Virus record (IMG/VR): IMGVR_UViG_3300009702_000023
Coordinates: 1 to 64,000 of that record
Origin: a virus
Direction: 5' to 3' (one strand)
Length of the DNA stretch: 64,000 nt
The notes under the pieces are model-generated. The model worked only from the letters and a program-made list of their open reading frames with translations, made no database searches and had not been told where the DNA came from. Positions 9,517 to 19,375 of this stretch are shown here, in pieces. The position numbers were made by a program, and so were the translations under genes. The stretch's first letter is position 1; the number at the start of each line of letters is the position of its first letter.

Positions 9517-10479
9517 TTAAAAACTTCCTAAATTTTTGAAAAAGTCTTTGGCTGACATTTTTTCTTTAGGTTTATTTTCAGCATTTGCATTAGCTTGTTT
9601 TAATTCTGATGTACCAGTTGATTGAACTTTTGGTTGAGTCGGAACTTGTTTTGCTCTACTAACCCTTCTTTTACGAAGTTTGTTTAATACATCTTTTCCG
9701 ACAACAGCCTCGACTAATTCTTCCGGCATAGCAGAGAACATATCTTTAATTTCACTACGAATGTCGTTTTCAACAACGGGGAGGATATCATTGACTGAAA
9801 TATCATCATATCCGTTATTCATGGCCAAAAGTAGGGCATCTGCAATTCTTTTAACAACATACGGGCTTTTTGGGAGCGTTTGAGCATTATCTAATGCATC
9901 TGAAATATCATTTTCTATTTGAACCGCATATTGATCTTGCATACGTTGAATTTCGGCACTACGAGCTTCTTCTTGCTCTTTTTCTCGCTCATTCTTAAGT
10001 TTTTCAATTTCTCTTTGAAGATTTTCTCGTTCCAATTGTTCGGGGGATTTTTGCATTTCTTCAATTCGGCGTTGAATATGCTGTTCGGCAAGTGCATCAA
10101 CGTCAAACCCCATTTGGTCTAAAGCTGATCCGGGATCTTGTTGCAGGGCATGGAAAAATGATTCCATTTCTTTGCGCATTCTTGAGGCTTCTTGCCACTT
10201 TTCATCAGCAGAATATCCCATTTGAGCACGTTTAATAAGCTCATCTTCATCATCAATTTCAATTTCTTTTCCACCAACTTTAAGTTTCCACGCTTTTCTT
10301 TCGGGCTCTTCAACTAATTCTTCGGTTTCTTCACCTTCGGCGGGGACTTCTTCACCGGAATCTTCGCCATTTAAACCCAGGCTATTTAGTACTTCATCAG
10401 CGGGGTTTACTGGCGTTTCTTGAGCTTGTTCGGTTGATTCAGGGGCGATTTGTGATGTTTCGGCTGCTACATCAGACAT
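9517..10479 (-). CDS. Capsid scaffolding protein
   Basis: 320 residues, highly charged. An acidic Glu-rich N-terminus (residues 1-60) is followed by a long helical coiled-coil stretch rich in Glu, Lys and Gln (about 95-190) and a basic C-terminal tail ending DFFKNLGSF. This is the classic shape of phage scaffold proteins, whose C-terminus binds the capsid protein. Position directly upstream of the decoration and capsid genes supports it. Confidence 0.8.
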   Translation of the reverse strand: MSDVAAETSQIAPESTEQAQETPVNPADEVLNSLGLNGEDSGEEVPAEGEETEELVEEPERKAWKLKVGGKEIEIDDEDELIKRAQMGYSADEKWQEASRMRKEMESFFHALQQDPGSALDQMGFDVDALAEQHIQRRIEEMQKSPEQLERENLQREIEKLKNEREKEQEEARSAEIQRMQDQYAVQIENDISDALDNAQTLPKSPYVVKRIADALLLAMNNGYDDISVNDILPVVENDIRSEIKDMFSAMPEELVEAVVGKDVLNKLRKRRVSRAKQVPTQPKVQSTGTSELKQANANAENKPKEKMSAKDFFKNLGSF

Positions 10480-10547
10480 TTTATTCTCCTTTTCTATCCC
10501 ATTTAGGGGTAAGTGATAATATATTGAGTTCTTTAATAAAGATTACT

Positions 10548-10563
10548 CATAAATATTTGTTAA
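10548..10563 (-). promoter_or_regulatory. Putative late promoter element, copy 2
   Basis: Exact TTAACAAATATTTATG on the minus strand, 69 bases before the scaffold gene and just after the upstream operon's hairpin. Confidence 0.7.
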
Positions 10564-10585
10564 ATGGTAAATTTAAGCAAATAAT

Positions 10586-10599
10586 CCTCTCGCTAGAGG
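10586..10599 (-). terminator. Weak hairpin at the end of the fibre operon
   Basis: CCTCT and AGAGG form a 5-base-pair stem with a 4-base loop, followed on the minus strand by ATTATTT. It overlaps the stop of the 49-residue gene and precedes late promoter copy 2. The U-tract is imperfect. Confidence 0.45.
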
Positions 10600-10742
10600 A
10601 ATTTGTTAATAATAAATATAACTAATAATACATTAGTTAATAAACTAAAATATAATACATATTTAGAATATTTTTTTCTACGAATATGTCTTTTTTTATA
10701 TTTTTTTGGTGCATCTTTATCTAAAAAGTATATTTTAGCCAT
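10593..10742 (-). CDS. 49-residue basic membrane protein
   Basis: Starts at the ATG overlapping the upstream stop (TAATG), so it is coupled. Residues 1-27 are very Lys/Arg-rich (KKYKKRHIRRKKY); residues 30-47 are a hydrophobic segment. A cytoplasmic-basic, single-span topology fits. Function unknown; last gene of the minus-strand fibre operon. Confidence 0.65.
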   Translation of the reverse strand: MAKIYFLDKDAPKKYKKRHIRRKKYSKYVLYFSLLTNVLLVIFIINKFL

Positions 10743-11368
10743 TATGTTCTCGTATATAGGTCCATATTAATATAAACTGTTACCGTATTAATTACATTTG
10801 TATTAGTATAATTAACTCTCATATATAATCCTGCCGCAGGTAATTCAACAGCGGAAATATCTTGCATTGAGATTGGGCCACTATTTGTTGTTGATTGCAT
10901 ATATGCTTTACTAACTGGTGTTCCTAAAATATAATTTACACCATTTCCTAAAACATTATCAATGTCAATTAATTGAATAGTCACATAATCACCTAAATTT
11001 ATATCACTAGATAAATATACAATCCCCCTAAATAAATAAGAATTGTTTAGTAAATAGTCGTGCGAAGACGTTGTATTTTTAGGTGCAGTAAATGAAAAAG
11101 CTTGTATTCCAATATTTAAATTATCTTCAGCTAAAGTTAGTGCTACTTGCTGTATAACTTGTTTATTATTTGTAATTAAAGATTTGTAATTAGTTTCAAA
11201 ATCAGTTTGATCAGAATTTGCTGGACTTGTTTTTTGTATAATAGTAAATGCACTAAAATTACCATCATTCATAACTAAACGATAATATGTTAATTTATCA
11301 AAATAATTTATAGTGCTTTTTCTTAAGACTAATTGATTTTTAAATTCAGACCAAGTTATATGAATCAT
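10742..11368 (-). CDS. Virion-associated protein, unknown
   Basis: 208 residues from MIHITWSEF. The ATG overlaps the preceding stop as ATGA; a reading two codons longer would use TTG. Beta-rich and Asn/Thr-rich composition, no signal peptide. The position between a LamG-type fibre and a small basic membrane protein suggests a tail or fibre accessory. Confidence 0.75.
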   Translation of the reverse strand: MIHITWSEFKNQLVLRKSTINYFDKLTYYRLVMNDGNFSAFTIIQKTSPANSDQTDFETNYKSLITNNKQVIQQVALTLAEDNLNIGIQAFSFTAPKNTTSSHDYLLNNSYLFRGIVYLSSDINLGDYVTIQLIDIDNVLGNGVNYILGTPVSKAYMQSTTNSGPISMQDISAVELPAAGLYMRVNYTNTNVINTVTVYINMDLYTRT

Positions 11369-11589
11369 TCCCAATCACCACTTGTATAAATTATATTTTG
11401 AATTTCAGCCTGGGTATATAGAGAATATCCTAAAATTGAAACTTCTAAAGGAATATCATTATATGCAAATTTTAAAATAACCTTTGTTCCATCTAAACTA
11501 GTTCGTAAACTAAATGGATTATCTTGTAAAACTTTATCTAAAATAGACTGAGTTAAATCTGTTTTTATTAAAATAGTATAATATATCAT
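11365..11589 (-). CDS. Small virion-operon protein
   Basis: 74 residues, coupled on both sides by overlapping start and stop codons. Mixed alpha/beta, no motif recognised. Phages often place a short fibre-assembly or linker protein after a fibre gene, but nothing in the sequence proves this. Confidence 0.7.
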   Translation of the reverse strand: MIYYTILIKTDLTQSILDKVLQDNPFSLRTSLDGTKVILKFAYNDIPLEVSILGYSLYTQAEIQNIIYTSGDWE

Positions 11590-13112
11590 GGAACATCTCC
11601 ATTGATATAATCAGTTATTTCCATATTAATTAATGTTCCATTTATTGAAGCTTTATTATCTACTTCTGTCGGAAAAGAACTGTTAGTATTTAATTTCCAC
11701 CAAGATAATAAATTGGCAGATGCACTATGAGAATTTAAATCTGCTGGACTACCGGAATTATATAATTCACTAACTTCGGCGGCACTTAATTCTTTATTCC
11801 AAACACTAATTTGGTTCATATTTCCTGAAAAATGAAAACCTGTACCTCTAGCTGCAATTGTTAATGGGTCAGTTACTGTCCAGGCATTTAAAGACTGACT
11901 AGATGGGGCCGATTCAACTGCGCCATTTATGTACGCTTTAAGCCCATTCATATTTGACCCGCCAGCATAAGTAAAACAGATATGATACCAAGTTCCGGCA
12001 GTCATAACGGTGGGGTAGGTATGTGCTCTTAATGTTCCTGAAGCTCTAACTTGAGCATATAATTTACCGGCAGAAGTATGCTGAAAACTATAACCATAAA
12101 CATTAGCGTCTTGTGCCGTTTTTGCTATAAAACATCTTTGAGATGCAAAATTGTTTGCTTTAAACCAAAAAGACCAACTAAAGGCTGTGGCCGGGCCAAA
12201 AGTATAATTATCCCCAACATTAATATATTCATCTACCCCATCAAATAATAAACTAGCTGGATTTGAAAGAACTGGCGTTGGAAAAAGACTTTCTCTATCA
12301 TCCCAAATTTGATCATATTGGCCATTATTAGCATATTCCGTAGTGACTGTATTACTCTGGGTTAATTGTCTTTGAATTTGCCAACTAGCATTACTTGTTA
12401 GTGCTGCGGTATTAAATGATTTTCCTATATATGTTATTTGTGAATTTTTTACTTCAGAAATTATTTTTGCAATTGATTCGTCATTAATATGCTCAATACC
12501 TTCTATAATAGATAATTGAGATTGAACTCTACCATTCACACTCCCATCAGCAGTACCGGCAGTACTAGTTCGAAATCTAATAGATTTTAATCCAATAATA
12601 GAACCAATTACATCTTGGGTTGTAGAAACTGAACTTGTAAATATTGAACTTTCAAGTGATCTAAATAAAATAGAAAACCAATTGGTTCCATCAAATGTCC
12701 CTTCAAAAGTTATAATACCACCAGTTGGCGGAACAACACGACATCCTATATGACTATAGCCAATAGTATTTATATATGTATAACTTGAATTTAAAGTTTG
12801 ACTAAGTGTACTTGAAAAATCCTCATACTTTTGTGTATTTGTAATAGTGTCTTGTAAATAAGATAAATCTCTAATATCTAAATTCGGAGTAATAATATTT
12901 ACATCTAAACCATGATCGGCACCAACAGTTGTTCCGGTAAATAAAGTTGTCCCATCACCAATTGCAATAGTGTCCGCTGTTTGATCTAATATAACTTCAA
13001 CCTGGCCTATTTGGGCTGATATCTGAGCATCAACTCTTATTCTATTTCCCGCAGGATCATAAATACTACGCAGTACTTGCTGACCATCAATTGTTTTTAA
13101 ATTATTTGCCAT
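11586..13112 (-). CDS. Tail fibre-like protein with LamG domain
   Basis: 508 residues. The N-terminal part is beta-rich, like head- or tail-attached adaptor domains. Residues about 285-500 match a LamG / concanavalin-A-like lectin fold: SLLFDGVDEYINVGD, then WSFWFKANN, TWYHICFTY, ISVWNKELSAAEVSELYN and LLSWWKLN. Such domains bind carbohydrates, so surface receptor binding is likely. GAAGAAG precedes the start. Confidence 0.85.
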   Translation of the reverse strand: MANNLKTIDGQQVLRSIYDPAGNRIRVDAQISAQIGQVEVILDQTADTIAIGDGTTLFTGTTVGADHGLDVNIITPNLDIRDLSYLQDTITNTQKYEDFSSTLSQTLNSSYTYINTIGYSHIGCRVVPPTGGIITFEGTFDGTNWFSILFRSLESSIFTSSVSTTQDVIGSIIGLKSIRFRTSTAGTADGSVNGRVQSQLSIIEGIEHINDESIAKIISEVKNSQITYIGKSFNTAALTSNASWQIQRQLTQSNTVTTEYANNGQYDQIWDDRESLFPTPVLSNPASLLFDGVDEYINVGDNYTFGPATAFSWSFWFKANNFASQRCFIAKTAQDANVYGYSFQHTSAGKLYAQVRASGTLRAHTYPTVMTAGTWYHICFTYAGGSNMNGLKAYINGAVESAPSSQSLNAWTVTDPLTIAARGTGFHFSGNMNQISVWNKELSAAEVSELYNSGSPADLNSHSASANLLSWWKLNTNSSFPTEVDNKASINGTLINMEITDYINGDVP

Positions 13113-13230
13113 ACTTCTTCAACTTATCTTTGAGTTTTTTAAATTTAATTGTTTTTCGTTTATTTGATTTAGGATATTGTTCTTTAAAATTTGGTTTTAA
13201 TGAAGTAAAGGTATTAGCACTATTTGCCAT
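13102..13230 (-). CDS. 42-residue basic protein
   Basis: Begins MANSANTF after a GGGGAATAAT ribosome site and follows the transglycosylase stop by a few bases. The C-terminal half is very Lys-rich (KRKTIKFKKLKDKLKKYGK). Its end overlaps the start of the LamG gene by 11 bases. Coupling and spacing support a real gene; function unknown. Confidence 0.6.
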   Translation of the reverse strand: MANSANTFTSLKPNFKEQYPKSNKRKTIKFKKLKDKLKKYGK

Positions 13231-13235
13231 TTGTA

Positions 13236-13766
13236 TTATTCCCCAAATAATTTCTTTTTAAACCTATTGTATTTTTTTACATAATCTGAGTTTTGATAAT
13301 CTCGTTGTTCAACTTCTTTTGGTTCCAAATTATGCCCATATTTCCAACTATAAGCAGCCTCTTGTTCATTCGGAAATTCAGTTAAAACTTTATCGGCTAA
13401 TCTTTGCGCAAACTCGCCTTCAACTTGAGGATTTGCCTCGATTTGTTGCTTCATTTTATCAGCAGGAAGTTGACTAATATCAAATGCTTTATTAGATAAT
13501 GGATAACCCGAATTAGCTGCGCTATGTTCAATTTCTCTAATAGTATTCGGCATTAAACCATATTGTCCCGCAGCAGTTGTTCCGGATTGTATTCCTTGGG
13601 TAATTGGCCTATGGTTAAAATTTGTTCCGCCGGATGATTCAATTTGACTAATGATTTTTAAAAAATTATCAACAGCTTTTTGACTTTCATAATCTTCTTT
13701 TTCTCTACGTTGTTGATCCATTCGTTGAGCTAAAGCTAATGCTTTTTTTAAATCATTATTAGGCAT
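13236..13766 (-). CDS. Virion lytic transglycosylase-like protein
   Basis: 176 residues. IISQIESSGG near residue 40 supplies the Glu-Ser motif of SLT-type lysozyme-fold enzymes, and AAGQYGLMPNTI near residue 66 matches the second family motif. Known members cleave the glycan backbone of peptidoglycan during DNA entry. Short for the family, possibly only the catalytic core. It lies directly after the portal gene, 3 bases apart, in the head operon. Confidence 0.75.
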   Translation of the reverse strand: MPNNDLKKALALAQRMDQQRREKEDYESQKAVDNFLKIISQIESSGGTNFNHRPITQGIQSGTTAAGQYGLMPNTIREIEHSAANSGYPLSNKAFDISQLPADKMKQQIEANPQVEGEFAQRLADKVLTEFPNEQEAAYSWKYGHNLEPKEVEQRDYQNSDYVKKYNRFKKKLFGE

Positions 13767-13769
13767 ACT

Positions 13770-15836
13770 TTATCCTTCGGTTGGCACTTCAGCCGGATTA
13801 GTTGGTAGATTTTGAAATGGTGCTGGCGGTTTAGCCGGTTCTGGTAAATTAGCTGGAGCTACATTCGGTGTAGGGGGCATTGCTGTCGGAGCTTGCGGCG
13901 GTCCCGATGGCATTTGACTTTGGTTAGGTTGCATTTGTGGCACATTTCCCGGAGCAACTGGTGAGCCGCCTTGTGGCCCTAATGGTTTTTCTCCCATCAT
14001 TGCTAATATATCTGGATCAGTTGTGCGCAGCAAATCAATGTGTTGTTGAATATGATTAGCAACTCGTTGGACCAAATCGGGGTCTTTCTTTAAATCTGCA
14101 TCAGATAAAATATATTTATGTTCTTTAATATGCAATGAATGTTGTTCAGTAAATACTGCGGGAATATCTTCACCTTCAATTAATTTTTCATTTTCAGATT
14201 TAATTAAAAGCAATTCAGATTGTGGGTTTTCTGTTAAGAAATCTAATTCCCCGGTGTTAATTACATTGAAATATTGTTCGGGTTCTGTTATTACGCCCAT
14301 TTGAATCATATCTTTGGCCATTTCAACTCGGCCCGCTGTTGTCCTCGCGAGAGCATTCCCCATATCAACAATAACTCTATTAATTTTATTTAAATCTTCG
14401 CCAGTAAATTCTTTCATTAATGTTCTATGTTTTTTACCACTAATCATTGCAATTCTGGGGACAGATGCAAATTTTTGCAGCATTTTTATCAGCCCGGTTC
14501 CAACATCTTCAATTAATTCAACATAAGATTGCTGTAAACCTGACATATATTGAATTGACATACTTTGTACTAATGCCAAAGCTGTTCCAGTTTTTAAACT
14601 TGACTCCGGATTGCCACGAGAAACAGAACTAATACCAGAGATAGTTTCCATTACTCGTTCTAACATTCCTAAATATTCAAAAACTTCTCTAGGAGTTGCT
14701 GTTAAATTTAATGCTTCTGGTTTTCCCATTTGAGCATTATACTCAATTAAATTTAGACCACCGACTAAGGTAGACGGGTTAATATCAGTTCCGCGTGGCA
14801 TTAAAATATTTTGAACACCGAAGGCATTTTGGTTACTTAAAATTGTGCTATACAATGAATTAACTGCATCTTGAATTGGGAGTAAATCAAGCATAGGAGT
14901 ATAACCATAAGGTGTGCCTAAAATATTTGATGGGGCAATACGATAAATTGGAAGCTCATCATACGGCATTACTGTGTCCATTAAAATAATATCTTTAGCT
15001 AGAAATAAAAGATATCGTCCATCGGGCATAGATTCAGTTGATCTATGAAATAATTCATATACCGGAATATCGTCAGTTTCGACATAACCTAAACTATTAA
15101 ATCTAAAACGATAGTATTCTTCCTTGGTATCCATTTTGATAATTTCATCTTCAAGTTCAGGATATTTTGCTGCTAGATCAAATTTATTTTTAAATGAACG
15201 GGTAACAATCCAATCATGAGTATCAGTATCTTCTTTTGTACTATCAACAACAACATCAAATGGTGAAAGATTTGAGAAAACAACATCGCCTTCAAAAATT
15301 GGATATCCTTCTTCTACTACATTACCTTGTGCGTCATGTTCGGGCTCAATTGTATCATACAATGGTCCCGCCATGGCATTCCATTCCATTTTAATATAAC
15401 CAGCACCCAAAACGACAGCATATTCTACCGCAGTTTGAAGATATTTTTCCAGCTTTTTCTCTCGCATATAATAATCGAGTAATCCATTAGCGAGAATTGT
15501 TTGGGATTGTGATTTGTAATCAGTATTAACTGCTCTAGCCTCAAATGTTGGTCGCGTTGCTGTAACCATAACCAACATATGTTGTGCTATATTACGAAAA
15601 TGATTAATCGGCAAATTGGCCAGTTCGCCTTGCTCACCACCAAATGTAATTTTATGCCCATCATTAAATCCGGCATAATATATTCCGTGATATGCTGCCC
15701 ACATTTCCCGAAGTTTATCTAAATATCCATTAGAATCTAAATTATTAAACCAGTTTCCGGCTTTTTCTAATAATATACCGGCAGTTTCTTCTGGATCTCT
15801 ATTTGCGAAATATTTGTCACCATGATGATTTGCCAT
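13770..15836 (-). CDS. Portal protein
   Basis: 688 residues. Long N-terminal alpha/beta body with the portal-like stretch AVEYAVVLGAGYIKMEW near residue 140 and a DVVVDS segment, a central helical region, and a Pro/Gln/Ala-rich disordered C-terminal tail (from about residue 630). Size and position directly after the large terminase fit a portal. GAGGTGTAA precedes the ATG, only 9 bases after late promoter copy 3. The portal forms the DNA-entry ring of the capsid. Confidence 0.85.
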   Translation of the reverse strand: MANHHGDKYFANRDPEETAGILLEKAGNWFNNLDSNGYLDKLREMWAAYHGIYYAGFNDGHKITFGGEQGELANLPINHFRNIAQHMLVMVTATRPTFEARAVNTDYKSQSQTILANGLLDYYMREKKLEKYLQTAVEYAVVLGAGYIKMEWNAMAGPLYDTIEPEHDAQGNVVEEGYPIFEGDVVFSNLSPFDVVVDSTKEDTDTHDWIVTRSFKNKFDLAAKYPELEDEIIKMDTKEEYYRFRFNSLGYVETDDIPVYELFHRSTESMPDGRYLLFLAKDIILMDTVMPYDELPIYRIAPSNILGTPYGYTPMLDLLPIQDAVNSLYSTILSNQNAFGVQNILMPRGTDINPSTLVGGLNLIEYNAQMGKPEALNLTATPREVFEYLGMLERVMETISGISSVSRGNPESSLKTGTALALVQSMSIQYMSGLQQSYVELIEDVGTGLIKMLQKFASVPRIAMISGKKHRTLMKEFTGEDLNKINRVIVDMGNALARTTAGRVEMAKDMIQMGVITEPEQYFNVINTGELDFLTENPQSELLLIKSENEKLIEGEDIPAVFTEQHSLHIKEHKYILSDADLKKDPDLVQRVANHIQQHIDLLRTTDPDILAMMGEKPLGPQGGSPVAPGNVPQMQPNQSQMPSGPPQAPTAMPPTPNVAPANLPEPAKPPAPFQNLPTNPAEVPTEG

Positions 15837-15844
15837 TTACACCT

Positions 15845-15860
15845 CATAAATATTTGTTAA
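15845..15860 (-). promoter_or_regulatory. Putative late promoter element, copy 3
   Basis: Exact TTAACAAATATTTATG on the minus strand. The ribosome site (AGGTG) begins immediately after its last G. If this is a promoter, the transcript must therefore start at or very near the TATG end of the motif. Confidence 0.7.
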
Positions 15861-15869
15861 TTCAAACAT

Positions 15870-18503
15870 TTAATGCTTTTTTAAACTTGATCGGGGTTTA
15901 AATATATTAATAAATGCCTCATATTCTTTATTTTTCTCGGCATTAGTTTTAATAAATAAATCTTTATTTTCGCCTAAACCATATCCAGGGGGGTATGGAT
16001 TTTTAGATTCTTGAACATTTCGTATAAAATATGTAATTGCATCGCAATTATGAACGGCAATATCATTAACGGTATAACTATTGTCTTCTTCAACTTCCAG
16101 ATTATATACTTTTCCCGTATATAAACTCTCACTTTTTGTTAATTTTTTAAAATTCGATGGGTAATTATACTTATTTTTCGAAATTATATCATGTATTAAC
16201 TTATCTTCAAATATATAAGCTAAATCTTCATTTTTATTAATGTTTGTTATTAGATCTATGGCTTGTTGCTTATCTAAGTGCCAAATATATTGATCTTTTG
16301 CCGAAGGAGAAGATTTCCATCTTCCTTCCCGCTTTTGAAATGTAATATTACCCACTAATCCTAATTTTCTAGATAATATATCAACCCCATGTATAATTTC
16401 TTTACTAATGCTATTACCGATTATTCCGGTTTTAGAAAAATAACCATCGCCAAATAAATAACCAAGTAACATATACATAGATTGTTCTTTATTCAAATCA
16501 TATATAAATGGGGGAAAATGTTTTTGGGTACTAGTGCCTAATTTTTTCAACTCTGATCTAAGTTCGGATTGTGTAACACATATAATTCTACCATTATCAC
16601 TGTCTTTTTTATAATATCGGGCCTTCGTGCTTCGAGGTTTACACTCTCCATTTTTATGTCGGTTAATAGATCGCCTAGATACGCCACGTTTACCTTTTCC
16701 ATATGTATTATGTACTGCCTTTTCTAATATACCTAAAACATTTTTTTCTCTTTTATGACCGGCAAAAGATATTTGGTGCCCATTCCCACCAACAGATCCT
16801 TCGGCAACATAATATCCGTATAAAAAACATAATTCTTTTGTAATATTAATATTTCCTTCTTCAATAAAAGGAATATAAGCTTTATGATTTTCAAAATTTA
16901 ATTCAGCAGCGGGACTCCAGTTAGTGCCAGTAATTATTTTTTGACCAGTAAAACCTTCTTTTCTATTTTTTTCAACATTGCCAACATATAACCGATGATT
17001 AGGTGTACATTGCATCAACTCTCTTCCCGGAACTTTTATGTCACAAATTTCCCCAGAATAATCTCTATTCATAGTATTTGTAACTTTTTTAAATCTACCT
17101 TGGTGAGTTAATACTTGATCTCCGATAACAATATCTTCTATTTTTTTATACCCAGCATTGGTTAAAACTTTTTGGCCAGGCAAAAAACAGGCATCGTAAT
17201 GTCCTGAAGGAATAAAAATTGTATTATTTTCTTCATCATATAAAGTTACAGCGGGAGATTTAACATATTTCTTTCGATTTTTATCCCATGTAGCATTTTT
17301 TAAATGATGTATTAAAACTTTGCATCTGGGGTGTATTATAATTTTTTCTGATGCAATCCTCATCCTGAGATTGTTTAATGCAGCGTCTTTATTATCTTTT
17401 GCTGTAGGAATAAATAATAAATTATGTTTATAATTTAAATCATTCAATAAAATTAAGTTATTATTATCAGATACTCTTAAATATGGCTCTTTATATTCTC
17501 CCGATGCCGGGTTAGAATATACTTTCTGTTCTTTTTTCTTAATTTCCTTAGCTAATACATCTGTACGTAATGCTTGACCTTTAATATAAAATTCATCCTC
17601 AATAACGGTAACGGCATTTTTAAAATCATAATATCCAAACAAAACCACTGTTAAATCATCAAATCCTATGTCCATTGACACATAGGCGTCATAAAATGGG
17701 GGTCTTGGCCAGGCTTTTATACATTTTTCTTGAATAGCTGTTGTAAATTCGGGAATTACGGCTTTTTCAGAGTCAATAATAATTTCACAAAGGTATTCTC
17801 GGCGGAAATCATCATCTTTTTCTTTTAAAGGGTAACGATTAATGATTTTTTGTCTTTTTTCGGGAGTCATCATGGGATTATCAAATAACGTGTACTTAAT
17901 TAACTCCCCCGTCAACTCGTTTGGTTGAACAAACTCCGTTATAAATTCATGATCGGGCTTAGGTGATGGTGTAGAAGCTAAAATGCCCCGACCGCCGGTA
18001 GTATCCGCCGTTGGAGCAAGGACAGAATTAACAATATCCTTCAATTCATCGCAAAAACCTGCCTCATCGACAATCCATAGATCGGATTTACCTCCGCGAA
18101 GTGATTGGTAGTGGCCATTATCTGTTCCTGCTATCTGAATTTGACTTCCATTAGGAAAAAGGTACATTTTGGCATTAGTTTTATATTCTGGGCGCAATTC
18201 CGGGGGGCAATCTTTAAAAATATCTTGCATAATCGGTTTAATAATCTTTTGCACCATGTCTTGCTTAGGACAAACATATTTAACAATAGAATCTGGTTTT
18301 TTGAGACACTGTTCAACAGATAATACACATAATAAATAACTTTTGCCCAATCTTCGGGCACAAGTAATAACCGTTATTTCTTTATTGAAATCATTAATAG
18401 AGTTATACATGCGTTTTTGAACTTCATGTAATTTCCAATGAATAACCCCTCGTCGCCAAAGAGTAAATAATGCCTCTTTAGGTGTTGGTTTTTTTATTTC
18501 CAT
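15870..18503 (-). CDS. Terminase large subunit with intein
   Basis: 877 residues from MEIKKPTPK. This ATG has GGGA upstream; a TTG start 5 codons earlier is possible. The packaging ATPase has Walker A CARRLGKS (residues 48-55) and Walker B LWIVDEAG (near 142-149). The RNase-H-like nuclease has VSMDIGFDDLT. A 381-residue intein interrupts the protein after GHYDA (residue 438); after splicing the extein reads GHYDA-CDAITYF, the third nuclease motif, giving a mature protein of 496 residues. The gene overlaps the probable small terminase gene upstream. Confidence 0.95.
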   Translation of the reverse strand: MEIKKPTPKEALFTLWRRGVIHWKLHEVQKRMYNSINDFNKEITVITCARRLGKSYLLCVLSVEQCLKKPDSIVKYVCPKQDMVQKIIKPIMQDIFKDCPPELRPEYKTNAKMYLFPNGSQIQIAGTDNGHYQSLRGGKSDLWIVDEAGFCDELKDIVNSVLAPTADTTGGRGILASTPSPKPDHEFITEFVQPNELTGELIKYTLFDNPMMTPEKRQKIINRYPLKEKDDDFRREYLCEIIIDSEKAVIPEFTTAIQEKCIKAWPRPPFYDAYVSMDIGFDDLTVVLFGYYDFKNAVTVIEDEFYIKGQALRTDVLAKEIKKKEQKVYSNPASGEYKEPYLRVSDNNNLILLNDLNYKHNLLFIPTAKDNKDAALNNLRMRIASEKIIIHPRCKVLIHHLKNATWDKNRKKYVKSPAVTLYDEENNTIFIPSGHYDACFLPGQKVLTNAGYKKIEDIVIGDQVLTHQGRFKKVTNTMNRDYSGEICDIKVPGRELMQCTPNHRLYVGNVEKNRKEGFTGQKIITGTNWSPAAELNFENHKAYIPFIEEGNINITKELCFLYGYYVAEGSVGGNGHQISFAGHKREKNVLGILEKAVHNTYGKGKRGVSRRSINRHKNGECKPRSTKARYYKKDSDNGRIICVTQSELRSELKKLGTSTQKHFPPFIYDLNKEQSMYMLLGYLFGDGYFSKTGIIGNSISKEIIHGVDILSRKLGLVGNITFQKREGRWKSSPSAKDQYIWHLDKQQAIDLITNINKNEDLAYIFEDKLIHDIISKNKYNYPSNFKKLTKSESLYTGKVYNLEVEEDNSYTVNDIAVHNCDAITYFIRNVQESKNPYPPGYGLGENKDLFIKTNAEKNKEYEAFINIFKPRSSLKKH
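16047..17189 (-). mobile_element. Intein with LAGLIDADG endonuclease in the terminase
   Basis: 381 residues. It begins with Cys (CFLPGQKVLTNAGYK, block A) and ends AVHN before Cys+1, with block B around QCTPNHRLYV and block F around YNLEVEEDNSYTVND. Two dodecapeptide motifs, LYGYYVAEGSV and LLGYLFGDGYF, mark an embedded LAGLIDADG homing endonuclease. Both keep their acidic residue, so it may be active. In-frame and intact. Confidence 0.93.
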
Positions 18504-18942
18504 TAGCAGATCCCGCAATTTGAATTAATTCGGTTTCACTTAGATTTTTATATTGAGTATTATCTAGATTAATAGTGCTTTGTTCTCTTGATAATCGTTT
18601 ATTTTTAACTAAAAGATCATATTGGCGGGTTTCTTCTAAAGTCAATTTACGATTTCGAGCATCTTGTCGGAGTTTTTCTAATTGCAATTCTGCAATTTCT
18701 TCTTCGGGGGCAATCTCAATACTAATTATTTTTTGTTCTTTTTTATTTTCAATTAGAACTGGGACATTTTGTTCGACAAGAGATTTTAAATGAACGATTT
18801 CTTCATCTTTTTTTCTTGCATTACGAATTAATTTATCAATTGTCTTAAAAGCTGCCTTATTTTCTCGTTTTAAACGGGCCAATTCAGTTTGTAACTCAGC
18901 AACTTCCTTCAACTCTGTTATATTTTTAACATTTTTATTCAT
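18478..18942 (-). CDS. Probable terminase small subunit
   Basis: 154 residues, almost wholly helical. A coiled coil spans roughly residues 10-65, then Glu-rich helices and LTLEETRQYDLL. It lies immediately upstream of the large terminase with a 26-base overlap, the usual place for the DNA-recognition subunit. No helix-turn-helix was obvious, so this rests on position and helical character. Confidence 0.6.
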   Translation of the reverse strand: MNKNVKNITELKEVAELQTELARLKRENKAAFKTIDKLIRNARKKDEEIVHLKSLVEQNVPVLIENKKEQKIISIEIAPEEEIAELQLEKLRQDARNRKLTLEETRQYDLLVKNKRLSREQSTINLDNTQYKNLSETELIQIAGSANGNKKTNT

Positions 18943-18949
18943 TTTTTAA

Positions 18950-19249
18950 TTACCATTTTAAAGTTCGGGGTTTTATATTATTTTCCATTTGCGTATCCCG
19001 AATTCTTTTTTGAATTTCATTAATTTGCGCTTGCACTTCAGCATTAATTTGAATTGGTTCGGGCTTTTTGGATTTTAAATAAAGAGTATATCCATAGAGA
19101 GCCGAAGCTGCAATAAAAATAAAAGCATCAGCTAAGACTGCCCCGCGATAAATTGCGTGAAATGTATAAGAGAGAAGAATGAAAAGCGCAAAATTCATGC
19201 CAAATACGGCATTTTTAAACAAAATAGATAAATTTTTCAATTTTTCCAC
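18950..19249 (-). CDS. Two-span membrane protein
   Basis: 99 residues, GTG start with AAAGGA upstream. Hydrophobic segments at about residues 13-33 and 38-57, then a charged Gln/Glu-rich tail. First gene of the head operon downstream of late promoter copy 4. Holin-like topology is possible, but lysis genes lie elsewhere. Function not assigned. Confidence 0.75.
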   Translation of the reverse strand: MEKLKNLSILFKNAVFGMNFALFILLSYTFHAIYRGAVLADAFIFIAASALYGYTLYLKSKKPEPIQINAEVQAQINEIQKRIRDTQMENNIKPRTLKW

Positions 19250-19375
19250 ACGACAATCCTTTTTTTGGGTATGTTATATTAAGTTAATATATGCATCGCA
19301 GCGTGATAGCTGGTTTATTCTTACTTCCCCGTTGGGCCAAGCCCGTTGCTGTGGAGGCAAAATAATAACTCTATT

